Shown here one piece after another: positions 16,781-24,244 of a stretch of 35,229 bases of DNA. Positions within the stretch are counted from its first letter, which is position 1. Each line of letters opens with the position of its first letter. The notes beneath the pieces were generated by a model. That model saw only the letters and a list, made by a program, of their open reading frames with translations, was not told where the DNA came from and did not search any database. The stretch covers positions 1 through 35,229 of the forward strand of contig JAUXSF010000007.1 of NCBI GenBank assembly GCA_030679955.1, read 5' to 3'. The stretch is from Chlamydiales bacterium (GTDB lineage: Bacteria > Chlamydiota > Chlamydiia > Chlamydiales > JAJFMA01). The position numbers and the translations under genes were made by a program.

Positions 16781-17938
16781 TTATGGCTTTAAAACTACTT
16801 TTAGGCAGCTGTCTTCTTTCTTGCAAAAGATGTCATAAGCTTCCGCGGCCTTGGCTAAGGGCCATTTGTGGGTAATAATGTCATCCAAAATAACCTTTTT
16901 GGCACGCACTAGGTCAATAAGCTCGTCAATATAACGTGAGACGTGTGCCTGGCCCGAGTAGATGGTAATACCTTTGTCAAAGATTTGTCCCATGGGAAAA
17001 TTGGCATATGTACCGCCATAAACGCCGACGATAGAGACGCGTCCACCCCGCCGTACAGCGCTCATACACAGCTCTATAGCTTTTATTGTGCCGGCCTGCA
17101 TATGTAAGGCATTGGATAGCTTTTCTCCTGGTCCGCGATCAGCTTCCATTCCCACAGCATCAACACACACATCAGCGCCTCTGCCATCTGTCATATCACG
17201 GATAGCCTGGACGACATCATTATCGTATAGGTTTAGAGTGTGTGAACCAGCAGTTTTTTTTGCTAAGCTCAGGCGATATTCTAAGATGTCAATGCCAATG
17301 ACTTGGCTGGCTCCTTTCAGCCATGCGGCTTTTTGAGCCATAATGCCAACGGGACCACAGCCAAAGACTGCTACGGTTTCGCCAGGTTGTACTTGAGCCC
17401 AGTCGATGGCAGACCATCCTGTAGGAAAGATGTCGGTTAGAAAAAGAACTTGGTCATCCGACAGATCGTCTTCGATGACTCGTGGGCTTACGTTACCAAA
17501 AGGCACTCGCACATATTCCGCCTGTCCTCCGGCATAACCACCATACAGATCGGTATAGCCAAAGAGGCCTCCGCCTTTTTGCTCTAGCAGAGCGCCCTCC
17601 GGCCCGTACTTTTCTGGGTTTGAGTTTTCGCAGTGTGGATGTAAATTATGCTTACAGAAGAAGCAATGGCCGCATGCAATGGTAAAGGGAACTACTATTC
17701 GGTCGCCTTTCTTAATATTTTTTACTCCTTTGCCAACCTCTTCGACAATGCCCATAAATTCGTGGCCTAGGACCTGCGGTTCTTTTTGTGGCATAAAGCC
17801 ATTGTAGATGTGGAGATCGGAACCGCAAATGGCGGTAGAAGTCACTTTGATGATGAGGTCTTTGTCATCTTGAATTTTAGGGTCAGGAACATTATCTACC
17901 TGCACCTTCTTGGGACTATGGAATACCAACCCCTTCAT
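16781..17938 (-). CDS. Zinc-dependent alcohol dehydrogenase, glutathione-independent formaldehyde dehydrogenase-like
   Basis: 385 residues, a medium-chain dehydrogenase/reductase. The catalytic zinc region is present (Cys38 in ICGSDLH, His59-Glu60 in LGHEFMG). The structural zinc site is complete (Cys89, Cys92, Cys95, Cys103). The NAD-binding Rossmann motif VFGCGPVGIMA is at about 190-200. The insertion around residues 105-140 and the DAVGMEADRGPGEK segment resemble the Pseudomonas glutathione-independent formaldehyde dehydrogenase group and its YjmD/Fdh-like relatives. The substrate cannot be set from sequence; formaldehyde or a short polyol/alcohol is plausible. Strong Shine-Dalgarno AGGAGG before the ATG. 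Transcribed away from mgtE; no operon partner. Confidence 0.92.
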   Translation of the reverse strand: MKGLVFHSPKKVQVDNVPDPKIQDDKDLIIKVTSTAICGSDLHIYNGFMPQKEPQVLGHEFMGIVEEVGKGVKNIKKGDRIVVPFTIACGHCFFCKHNLHPHCENSNPEKYGPEGALLEQKGGGLFGYTDLYGGYAGGQAEYVRVPFGNVSPRVIEDDLSDDQVLFLTDIFPTGWSAIDWAQVQPGETVAVFGCGPVGIMAQKAAWLKGASQVIGIDILEYRLSLAKKTAGSHTLNLYDNDVVQAIRDMTDGRGADVCVDAVGMEADRGPGEKLSNALHMQAGTIKAIELCMSAVRRGGRVSIVGVYGGTYANFPMGQIFDKGITIYSGQAHVSRYIDELIDLVRAKKVILDDIITHKWPLAKAAEAYDIFCKKEDSCLKVVLKP

Positions 17939-18042
17939 AGAGCCCTCCTTTTTTGCCTTACCACCGAGTCAAAACCTTTCCCTCAAAAAAAGCAAACCAA
18001 CGTCTGATATTCTAAATGGTTTGTTGAGCCTGAAGATTTTGC

Positions 18043-18071
18043 GTGAACATCAGCGGCATCCGTGCTATTAT
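18043..18071 (+). promoter_or_regulatory. Probable promoter of mgtE
   Basis: TATTAT at 18066-18071 (5/6) with GTGAAC at 18043-18048 (weak -35, 3/6), spacer 17. The -10 lies about 30 bases before the TTG start at 18101. The GTG at 18062 would lie upstream of the transcript start, which supports the shorter mgtE reading frame. Confidence 0.4.
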
Positions 18072-18100
18072 CCAAAACCCATAACAGGAGAGAGCCCTCA

Positions 18101-19594
18101 TTGACTGAAGATCAGGATCCCGTAATTGAGTCCCCAGAGGCTGAAGGTGTTAACGAGCCTGAACCAGCGCCGTCAGCAGGTAACCTTATGGACTCTCGTA
18201 CGAGTATCCTAGACGATATGTTGATGGAAAAGTTGGAAAAGGCCTTTCATAAGCCAACCTCTATGGTTTTGGTTCATGATGTGGCTAAGATAGCCAGCGA
18301 GTACGATGCCATTGACTTAGCCTACGCATGTACTAGATTGCCTCCTAATGCCCGCCATGTTGTTTATGACAACCTTCCCGATCTTCATGCCAAAGTTATC
18401 TTCATGATTAATACGGATAGCGCTACGCGAGCCGCTATCTTCCGAGCCATTGACGACCGTGAGATCAAACGCATTATCGACCACATGCCTTTGGACGAAG
18501 CTGTTTGGCTATTAGACGATCTATCCGACCGCCGTCTAAGGCGAGTTTTGGAGCTCCTCGACTCCAAAAAAGTTAACCGCATACGCGAGCTGCTACGCCA
18601 CGACCGCAATAGTGCCGCACGTTTGATGACTAACGAGTTCTTTTCATTCAAAATGAATGTGCCAATTGGCGAAGTTGCTAAGTCGATACGCGATAATCCT
18701 GGCATCGATTTAACTCGTCGGATCTTCGTTACCAACGACGTAGGGCAATTAATTGGCTATGTTCCAGCTCGCAATATCATCGTAAATCCGCATCACTTGC
18801 CAATTCGTCAGGTTATGCGACCTGTTTTGCACAAAGTTGAGCCCGATACATCGCGTGATGAAGTGGTCGATCTGGTGGAACGCTATAAGATTCCAGCCTT
18901 GCCGGTTGTTAACGCCGAAGGTGTCATGCTCGGTGTCATTACCTATGAAGTCGTTGTCGAAGCCATGGAAGATATCGGTGACGAAACGATCGCCACCATT
19001 GCCGGTACCACAGAGGCTTATAGCGAGAACGAACCTATTTTCCGCCGCGTATTCAGCCGTGCTCCTTGGCTTGTGGTAACCTTTGCCTCTGGGCTAGTTA
19101 CAGCATCGGCATTGTCGCATTTCGCTGGCCGAGCCTGGTTTGTTGGTGTTGTGCCATTTTTTGTTCCGTTGATCAATGGCATGTCGGGCAACGTCGGTCT
19201 GCAGTGCAGTACTCTGCTAGTCCGAGCTATGGGAACAGGGGAGTTATCAGCGGGTATTAAGCACCGTGCTGTGCTAAAAGAACTGCTAATAGGTCTGAAC
19301 ATCGGCACTGGCTTTGGCATTATGGCATGGCTAGTAGTCTTCATGCTTAACCTCCTAGGCGTCTATGCTTTAGGAAATGAGCCATGGGCAATCGGAGCAA
19401 CCCTAGGAGCCGGAGTATTCAGCGCCTGCCTAACAGCGACAAGTTTAGGCGTCTTCTTTCCATTCTTCTTTGCTAGGATGGGTATTGACCCCGCGGTGGC
19501 TTCTGGACCTCTTGTGACCGCATTTAATGACCTCTGTTCAACCTTAATATTCTTATTGATAGCCTTTCTGGTGTATGGCTTTGTCACGTTTTAA
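18101..19594 (+). CDS. mgtE: MgtE-type magnesium transporter
   Basis: 497 residues from a TTG at 18101, spaced eight bases behind AGGAGAG (18086-18092). The longest frame starts at a GTG (18062) ahead of that site. The N-terminal MgtE superhelical domain is about residues 30-180. Two CBS domains follow (about 185-305, with VTNDVGQLIGYVPARNII and ALPVVNAEGVMLGVITYEV); in the family these sense cytoplasmic Mg2+ and gate the channel. Five membrane helices are at about 325-495, including the pore signature PLINGMSGNVGLQCSTLLVR. It imports Mg2+ across the inner membrane. The last 20 bases overlap the start of the methyltransferase gene, so the two are probably co-transcribed. Confidence 0.94.
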   Translation: MTEDQDPVIESPEAEGVNEPEPAPSAGNLMDSRTSILDDMLMEKLEKAFHKPTSMVLVHDVAKIASEYDAIDLAYACTRLPPNARHVVYDNLPDLHAKVIFMINTDSATRAAIFRAIDDREIKRIIDHMPLDEAVWLLDDLSDRRLRRVLELLDSKKVNRIRELLRHDRNSAARLMTNEFFSFKMNVPIGEVAKSIRDNPGIDLTRRIFVTNDVGQLIGYVPARNIIVNPHHLPIRQVMRPVLHKVEPDTSRDEVVDLVERYKIPALPVVNAEGVMLGVITYEVVVEAMEDIGDETIATIAGTTEAYSENEPIFRRVFSRAPWLVVTFASGLVTASALSHFAGRAWFVGVVPFFVPLINGMSGNVGLQCSTLLVRAMGTGELSAGIKHRAVLKELLIGLNIGTGFGIMAWLVVFMLNLLGVYALGNEPWAIGATLGAGVFSACLTATSLGVFFPFFFARMGIDPAVASGPLVTAFNDLCSTLIFLLIAFLVYGFVTF

Positions 19595-20294
19595 GGACTT
19601 CTTTAAGCTTGTTGGTTTAGCCTTTTACATCCGCTACAAGCGGTTGCTCGAGTTAATTCAAACCATTTATCGCTATTACAACAACAAGCTCTTTCGTCAG
19701 ATCGATCGGACGATGTTCTTCCTTTACCTATTTGACAACCCCTACACAGCCGCGCGCAAGTTCGCTACGCTGCAGGGGGAGGAAGATATCTATACCTATG
19801 GCGAAACACCCCTCACGACTTTGGAACAAATCGTCAAGCGTTGTGGCATCACCGCTAACGACACTGTTTATGAGTTGGGATCGGGACGTGGCAGATCCTG
19901 CTTTTGGCTACACTGTTTCGTAGGATGCAAAGTTGTCGGCATCGAATACAATCCGCACTTTTACCGCAAAGCCGAAGCTATCAGAGCACACTATGATGTG
20001 CGAAATGTTACGTTTGTTTGCGAAGATCTGCTGAAAGTAAACTATTCTAAAGCCACCGTGGTGTATCTGTACGGAAGCTGCTTAGAAGAAAATTTTATCT
20101 TTGATTTGATCGAGAAGCTCCGAAAGCTCCCTGTGGATGCGAAGATTATTACGGTCAGCTATCCTTTGACCGACTACACCTTTGAGCCATTATTTGAGCT
20201 TATAGACGAGTTCGATGTGCCCTTCACATGGGGCACCACCACCGTTTATGTGCAGGTTAGAACAGGATTCAACGCAAAGACGCAAAGACGCTAA
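19575..20294 (+). CDS. Class I SAM-dependent methyltransferase, possibly DOT1-like
   Basis: 239 residues; the ATG lies inside the 3' end of mgtE. Residues 1-55 are hydrophobic/aromatic and basic, perhaps membrane-associated. The SAM-binding motif I is ELGSGRG at 100-106, followed by the acidic motif II (KVVGIEYNP), a motif III-like FVCEDLL, and a strand VVYLYGSCL in place of the usual post-motif. The order 'ELGSG.G..cf....gc...GIE....' and the later 'l...l..lP.dakIItvsYPL' recall the DOT1/KMT4 fold, but this is a resemblance only; the substrate is unknown. The last seven residues (NAKTQRR) and the stop are encoded by the dispersed CGCAAAGACGC repeat at 20271, so the native C-terminus has been replaced or extended. 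Confidence 0.82.
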   Translation: MALSRFKDFFKLVGLAFYIRYKRLLELIQTIYRYYNNKLFRQIDRTMFFLYLFDNPYTAARKFATLQGEEDIYTYGETPLTTLEQIVKRCGITANDTVYELGSGRGRSCFWLHCFVGCKVVGIEYNPHFYRKAEAIRAHYDVRNVTFVCEDLLKVNYSKATVVYLYGSCLEENFIFDLIEKLRKLPVDAKIITVSYPLTDYTFEPLFELIDEFDVPFTWGTTTVYVQVRTGFNAKTQRR

Positions 20295-20343
20295 GGAGGA
20301 AACCCTCTCTTAGCGCCTCTGCGTCTTTGCGTTAAATGTTTTT
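20271..20343 (+). repeat. CGCAAAGACGC-family palindrome acting as terminator between convergent genes
   Basis: AACGCAAAGACGCAAAGACG at 20271-20290 is mirrored by CGCCTCTGCGTCTTTGCGTT at 20313-20332. TAAG/CTTA lies inside and a GGAGGAAACCCTCT core forms the loop. A T-run (20339-20343) follows on the plus strand. It encodes the tail and stop of the methyltransferase and lies one base from the stop of the convergent gene at 20344, so it probably terminates both. Confidence 0.75.
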
Positions 20344-20880
20344 CTAGCCGCCGTTGATCTGGCCTTTTAGTTGGCCTTCTTTATCTCTTGCACTCTGCAA
20401 CTGTTGGAACAATTGCTCCTGCGTCGATCTCTTAGCAGAGATCTCTTGCATTGTGTGGTCTTCATCACCCTTGAGGACTTGGTGAACAGACTGCTTCTCG
20501 CCACGCGCCGCTTCATCGCGGTTCTGCAGCAGAGAAGTTACTGTTTGGGTACCCTGCTGAGTCGCATTGGATACGGCAGTGATAGTTGCCTGTGTGGCAT
20601 TGCCGAAGATGGACCAGCCACCCACAGCCGTATTAATCAATAGGTTTGCGCCTTGTGCAAGCACTATGTGGAGATTATTGTACGAATCTCTGATCTTGCC
20701 ACGTAGCTCGACACCGAGTGCTCTTTTTTCCATTCTGCTTTCGTGACGGATAGCACAGTCCGCATGGTTGCCCAAGATCTGTAGCTTAAAGATGTCCGTT
20801 AAATCCACGACAGTAGTTGCCATCGTTTCAAGGGCATGCGTTACGGCTTGGATAGGATTGGAACGATTGTGAATTTCCAT
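20344..20880 (-). CDS. Cassette B third gene: one-hydrophobic-segment secreted-type protein, candidate translocator 2 (SctB-like)
   Basis: 178 residues, no signal peptide. A single long weakly hydrophobic stretch at about 70-105 (containing LLINTAVGGWSIFG) is preceded and followed by helical, Ala/Gln/Thr-rich sequence. The C-terminus is a charged coiled coil ending EGQLKGQINGG. That ending resembles the tail of the 235-residue protein of cassette A (KGQIAASILRG), and both genes take third place in their triplets. Position and topology match the minor translocator (SseD/EspB/YopD type) of type III secretion loci, but no direct homology could be established. Strong Shine-Dalgarno AAGGAGAA; 20 bases behind the 488-residue gene, so part of the same operon. 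Confidence 0.6.
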   Translation of the reverse strand: MEIHNRSNPIQAVTHALETMATTVVDLTDIFKLQILGNHADCAIRHESRMEKRALGVELRGKIRDSYNNLHIVLAQGANLLINTAVGGWSIFGNATQATITAVSNATQQGTQTVTSLLQNRDEAARGEKQSVHQVLKGDEDHTMQEISAKRSTQEQLFQQLQSARDKEGQLKGQINGG

Positions 20881-20900
20881 GCGAAATTCTCCTTTTGTTA

Positions 20901-22367
20901 TTATTTTCTAAAAATACTTTGTATTGTCTGTTGGGCTTGCTGGTTTCTACGACTCTGGTCTCTATATAGGTTTGTGAAGTTGGAATAGGCAGTGCCCAAG
21001 TTTCTAATTTTCTCTTGGATCTCTTTTTCAGCCGTGCCGATGCGATCGGCGCGGTAGTTTAGCTCGCCTTCGGCTTTACCTTTTTGATGTTGTAGCTGTG
21101 CTTTGCGGAAGCCACCGATATTGCGCGTAATAGAACTAAGGCCCATAACGACTTTTAAGACTGCTTGTCCAGAAGCTGCAGCACCAGACCAAGAGCCAAC
21201 AGCTAGGCTCATTAGACCCATCACCAAATTGTGGGCGACCTGCCAGCCCTCTTTGTGTGCCGTCTTGTTACCACCAGTAATCTTGGAAGATATAGCTGCC
21301 AGACCCTTTTCGATCATGTGTCCTGAGGCCATATTGCTGATGCCGATACCCGCAAAGGCTATCAATACTACGGGCCATCCCCAGCCACCTGTAACGGCAC
21401 CAAGGGCGACGCCTGTAAAGGCTAGAGTCGTATGCGTGGTTGCTTCAAAGAACCAGTCATACCAACGGTTGGACTTAATCTTCTCAATCAGCTTTTGGCT
21501 AGCTGCTAGACGTAATTTAACATCAATCTCGCGATCCTTATAGGCGTCGCTCAGCTGTACTTTTAAGAATTCAAAGTCGTCTTGTTTGTCCTTTACCATC
21601 GCTTTCATCAACGCGACCAGCAAAGCTTCACAGCCAATACTTTTACTTAGCGCAGCCATATGCTCCAAAAGCTCTGAGACATCGCTATTGAAGTTCTGCA
21701 ATTCTATGTAGTCAGCGCGATTGATGCGGCGTCCGCCAAACGGATTGTGTGTTCCATCGACGTTGAGCTTTGGAATCTCAATGCTCTGTACAGAGGGATC
21801 CTTAAAGGATTTGTCGGCAAAAGTGATGGTATCCCATAGCCCCTTAGCCATCTCCTTGGCGCCACTAATCACATTTTCAGGCTGAAAGTATGGCAAGAAA
21901 GGAGCCAGCAGGGAGTAAGCGCTTTCCTGCACATGCGATTTAGCCTCTGTGACAGCATTTGAAGCCGCACCAAACCAGCCCTTAACCCAGTCGACTGCCT
22001 TGTTGGAGGTATTGCCAATCACGTTTAGCCATGATTGAGATGGACGGGTCGAATCTTTTGTGGGTGCAGCAACAGCAGCACTCTGTGTTGCCACGGGTGG
22101 CCTGGCAGACATTTCGATTGTGTCGACGTTATTCCATCCAGTTGCAGGCACTTTTGGCGCCGGAGGAACCTGAAACATCGTAGGATCAACCTCGATCTTG
22201 CCAGGCTTATCAGGGTGTACGCCAAGGCTATCCCTATAAAGTTCTTCGTAGGGAACGCGTAATTTTTCCTGCTCAATTTTGTTGTTAAGCCCCATTTCTG
22301 GTAGCTCAGAGCCCTCTAGCATCCATTTGCGTCGGCGGTATTCATAGTCGGCTGAAACTGCGCTCAT
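20901..22367 (-). CDS. Cassette B second gene: two-TM helical protein, candidate type III translocator (SctE/SseC-like)
   Basis: 488 residues from the ATG at 22367 (MSAVSADYEY), which follows TAGGAGAA by eight bases. The longer frame would overlap the preceding gene and is rejected. The N-terminal 200 residues are Pro/Ala/Ser-rich, with GWNNVDTIE at 77-85. NPFGGRR at 208-214 opens a helical region (215-305). Hydrophobic segments are at about 308-345 and 380-412, followed by a basic coiled-coil tail. Its paralogue at 24245-25540 shares the VDTIE motif, the NPF..GRR motif, the KSNRWYDWF / KRSKWWGQF element before the first hydrophobic segment, and the spacing of both segments. Two membrane helices in mid-protein flanked by coiled coils is the architecture of YopB/SseC/CopB pore proteins. 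An alpha-pore-forming toxin component is the main alternative. Confidence 0.7.
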   Translation of the reverse strand: MSAVSADYEYRRRKWMLEGSELPEMGLNNKIEQEKLRVPYEELYRDSLGVHPDKPGKIEVDPTMFQVPPAPKVPATGWNNVDTIEMSARPPVATQSAAVAAPTKDSTRPSQSWLNVIGNTSNKAVDWVKGWFGAASNAVTEAKSHVQESAYSLLAPFLPYFQPENVISGAKEMAKGLWDTITFADKSFKDPSVQSIEIPKLNVDGTHNPFGGRRINRADYIELQNFNSDVSELLEHMAALSKSIGCEALLVALMKAMVKDKQDDFEFLKVQLSDAYKDREIDVKLRLAASQKLIEKIKSNRWYDWFFEATTHTTLAFTGVALGAVTGGWGWPVVLIAFAGIGISNMASGHMIEKGLAAISSKITGGNKTAHKEGWQVAHNLVMGLMSLAVGSWSGAAASGQAVLKVVMGLSSITRNIGGFRKAQLQHQKGKAEGELNYRADRIGTAEKEIQEKIRNLGTAYSNFTNLYRDQSRRNQQAQQTIQSIFRK

Positions 22368-22380
22368 GATTATTCTCCTA

Positions 22381-23196
22381 TTATCGACCCGAGGCCGAGC
22401 GGGCTTTATGTAATTTGTCCTCATGCAATGTCTTGAAGGCTGCACGGAACATCTGCAGAAGTTCTATCTGTTCCTGGTGGAGACGGCTCAAATCCTGCAT
22501 CTGTAGATCGTTTTGCAAACTGAAATCCTTGACTGACATGTCAATGGAGGATGTCAGAGCCTCACGCTCGTCGCGATTGTATTCCTCGACCGGCCACTTG
22601 ATCTCGATGCGATAGACATCTCGCGCCTTCTGAAGGAGACTACGCAGCTCCATAATGTCTTGAACTTTGGCCCAGTCTTCAGCTTTGCCGATATTGGTGA
22701 TGCCTCGAACCGCAGTTAAGAGATCATCGATCTCCTGACCTTGGTAATAATCCTTTACCTCGAAAACCATGCCCTGCATTTGAGCTTGAGCTAATAGATC
22801 TCGTACTGTGTAGTCGTTGGTTTTACGTAGGTCGATTGAAGGAGGATACTGCCCCCAGGCTAGCTTTTTTAAGCGCTTGGTGAGGTCGTGTGCTAAGTCA
22901 ACGTTGGGATTATTCAGGTTTTTATGGGTTAGACTGAGCTTACCGCGGTCGTCGCCCTCTTCGTGGTTCGTCACCTTGTTGATAAGCTGCAGTAATGTAC
23001 GCAGCTCCGTCACCTTCCCGTTCCTCTCTTTGAATTCCCCGCTCATCTGGAGCATCTTTTTATTGATGATGTCCAATTTATGCAGCATCAACAGACGATT
23101 AGACTGTTCCAGAGACAGTTTAGTAAGGTCGGTGACGTCGTACAACTCTTGATTACCGGCGATCTCGTAGATTACGTCTTGTTGAGCACTAGCCAT
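22381..23196 (-). CDS. Cassette B first gene: helical filament/tip-like protein, candidate SctA (EspA/SseB-like)
   Basis: 271 residues, no signal peptide or hydrophobic helix; strongly helical. Paralogue of the 200-residue first gene of cassette A. Both have an N-terminal acidic segment leading to 'LS.E....LL.L.KLD', a middle charged coiled coil, a YN.DERE motif, LQND.Q.QDL, and an almost identical C-terminus (LHEDKLHKARSASGR here, LHDDKLHKARSISGR there). This copy carries an extra insertion of about 60 residues (about 100-170, containing WGQYPPSIDLR). The C-terminal pattern 'LQ.L.......m....lK..hD....a' resembles EspA/SseB-family filament proteins and fits their first place in translocator operons. 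This is inference. AAGGTAA lies before the ATG; the stop is 13 bases before the next start. Confidence 0.7.
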   Translation of the reverse strand: MASAQQDVIYEIAGNQELYDVTDLTKLSLEQSNRLLMLHKLDIINKKMLQMSGEFKERNGKVTELRTLLQLINKVTNHEEGDDRGKLSLTHKNLNNPNVDLAHDLTKRLKKLAWGQYPPSIDLRKTNDYTVRDLLAQAQMQGMVFEVKDYYQGQEIDDLLTAVRGITNIGKAEDWAKVQDIMELRSLLQKARDVYRIEIKWPVEEYNRDEREALTSSIDMSVKDFSLQNDLQMQDLSRLHQEQIELLQMFRAAFKTLHEDKLHKARSASGR

Positions 23197-23223
23197 GTTA
23201 ATTACCTTATTATTAAGTTACTA

Positions 23224-23252
23224 ACTATATCATTAAGCATTAATTGTATCAA
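23224..23252 (-). promoter_or_regulatory. Sigma70-like promoter of cassette B
   Basis: Minus strand TTGATA (23252-23247), exactly 17 bases, then TATAGT (23229-23224); 5/6 matches in each box, in an AT-rich setting. Predicted start of transcription about 20 bases before the ATG at 23196. The best promoter in the window. Confidence 0.65.
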
Positions 23253-23354
23253 ACAACTAACTTTTTATTCAATTTAATTTTAAATAGTATTTTTATACGC
23301 TAGATAAAGGAGAGGTTAATGTTTGTATTAAGTGGGAGATTGTAGGATTTTTTT

Positions 23355-23442
23355 TAACCACAGAGACACAGAGACACAGAGGGGAACGGAGAAGGAACAG
23401 AGGGGAACGGAGAAGGAACAGAGGGGAAGAGAGAAAGAGAGG
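23355..23442. repeat. CACAGAGACACAGAG repeat plus 21-base tandem repeat
   Basis: TTAACCACAGAGACACAGAG and a further ACACAGAGG unit (23355-23383) run into two exact 21-base copies (23381-23401 and 23402-23422, unit starting GGGGAACGGAGAAGG) and a decayed third copy. Strand-biased purine content throughout. Confidence 0.75.
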
Positions 23443-23472
23443 ATGGGTGGTAATGGATGGGAGCTTATGAAC

Positions 23473-23514
23473 AAAAAAAATGGACGATGATGGTTTTGTC
23501 CATATCGTCCATTT
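23473..23514 (-). terminator. Terminator of cassette A, built from the TGGACGAT repeat
   Basis: On the minus strand AAATGGACGAT (23514-23504) pairs with ATCGTCCATTT (23488-23478) and is followed at once by an eight-base T-run. It lies 22 bases after the stop of the 235-residue gene. The arm sequence (TGGACGATATGGAC on the minus strand) is the same motif as the repeats at 31743 and 33697. Confidence 0.8.
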
Positions 23515-23535
23515 GTTACATAAGGTCTAAGCGTT

Positions 23536-24243
23536 CTAGCCGCGGAGGATAGAAGCTGCGATTTGACCTTTTTGCTCTTGGATTCTTTGCAGAAGCTGCA
23601 ACATCGCCTTAGCGGTGTCGTCTTCCTTACCGGAAACCTGAGACGTAGACTGGTGCTTGGTATCAAGCGTGGTCTTGTTACCCATGCCTTCTTGGCGGCT
23701 AGCTTGCGCGCTATTGTCAGCAACGGCTCCTAGTGTGGAGAATGGTTGTGACAAGTTTTGTCCTTGTTTAGCCAAGATCTTGCTGACTTGCAGCGCTGCA
23801 TCAGATTTAGTGATATCGCCGCGTAGAGGTTCAAACACATGCTGTGCACCTAGGTTTTTGGCCATAGAAGGCTGGGCAGCCATCAAACCAAAAGCAATGT
23901 TTACACCACCAGATGCACATTGGCAGGCTAAATAAGAGTAGCCATTGTGTGTTTTTACGATGTTGGTGATCTCAAGTTTAATCAGCTTTTTGGTGATCGA
24001 GTCATTGAACTCATGACACTTTTTAGCGTTATGGTGCAGCAACACCATGAGCTTAGCCAGAGTCGCCATCATAGCTTGCTCGCTAATATTGCCATTCATT
24101 AGCAATTCAATAGCTTGACCATCTGCCATGTCCACTTGCATTAACTCATAGGGAGTGGCATCGTTGTAAGCTATTGTGTCATCGTAGTAACAGCCCGCAG
24201 ATGCTGGGGCGCTGTCGTCGTAATAGACGCTATCAATATCCAT
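23536..24243 (-). CDS. Cassette A third gene: one-hydrophobic-segment secreted-type protein, candidate translocator 2 (SctB-like)
   Basis: 235 residues. The N-terminus is unusually acidic and Tyr-rich (YYDD twice within 22 residues). Residues 42-95 are helical. A single hydrophobic stretch lies at about 102-127 (LACQCASGGVNIAFGLMAA). Residues 130-235 are polar, ending in a short coiled coil and KGQIAASILRG, similar to the end of the 178-residue cassette B protein. The ATG is one base after the stop of the 431-residue gene, so translation is coupled; AGAGG lies inside the preceding gene's last codons. Function is inferred from cassette position and topology; overall identity with the cassette B counterpart is low. 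Confidence 0.62.
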   Translation of the reverse strand: MDIDSVYYDDSAPASAGCYYDDTIAYNDATPYELMQVDMADGQAIELLMNGNISEQAMMATLAKLMVLLHHNAKKCHEFNDSITKKLIKLEITNIVKTHNGYSYLACQCASGGVNIAFGLMAAQPSMAKNLGAQHVFEPLRGDITKSDAALQVSKILAKQGQNLSQPFSTLGAVADNSAQASRQEGMGNKTTLDTKHQSTSQVSGKEDDTAKAMLQLLQRIQEQKGQIAASILRG

Positions 24244-24244
24244 A

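Larger units (their letters stand above)
23197..23535. other. Intercassette region: promoter, repeats, terminator
   Basis: 339 bases without a gene. From the cassette A side on the minus strand it holds a terminator (23514-23473), a purine-rich tandem repeat with a CACAGAGACACAGAG unit (23355-23442), and the cassette B promoter (23252-23224). The open frame that crosses it (23328-23723, minus) exists only because the tandem unit is 21 bases long, and is not a gene. Confidence 0.75.

Noticed and set aside
16783-16875. Small plus-strand frame behind AGGAGTT, starting at the ATG inside the dehydrogenase 3' end
   Set aside because: Only about 30 codons, antisense to a conserved coding end, no supporting composition.
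17994-18022. AAACCA..TGGTTT inverted repeat between the dehydrogenase and mgtE as an operator
   Set aside because: Arms of six bases with a poor interior. No regulator gene nearby and chance occurrence is likely.
22368-22445. 26-residue N-terminal extension of the 488-residue cassette B protein
   Set aside because: It would overlap the upstream gene; TAGGAGAA eight bases before the ATG at 22367 decides the start.
23355-23442. CRISPR array
   Set aside because: The 21-base units are adjacent with no spacers and no cas genes are nearby.
23328-23723. Open frame of 131 codons on the minus strand crossing the intercassette region
   Set aside because: It is open only because a 21-base tandem repeat keeps frame, and it overlaps the 235-residue gene antiparallel in sense but in another frame. 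Low complexity, no start signals.
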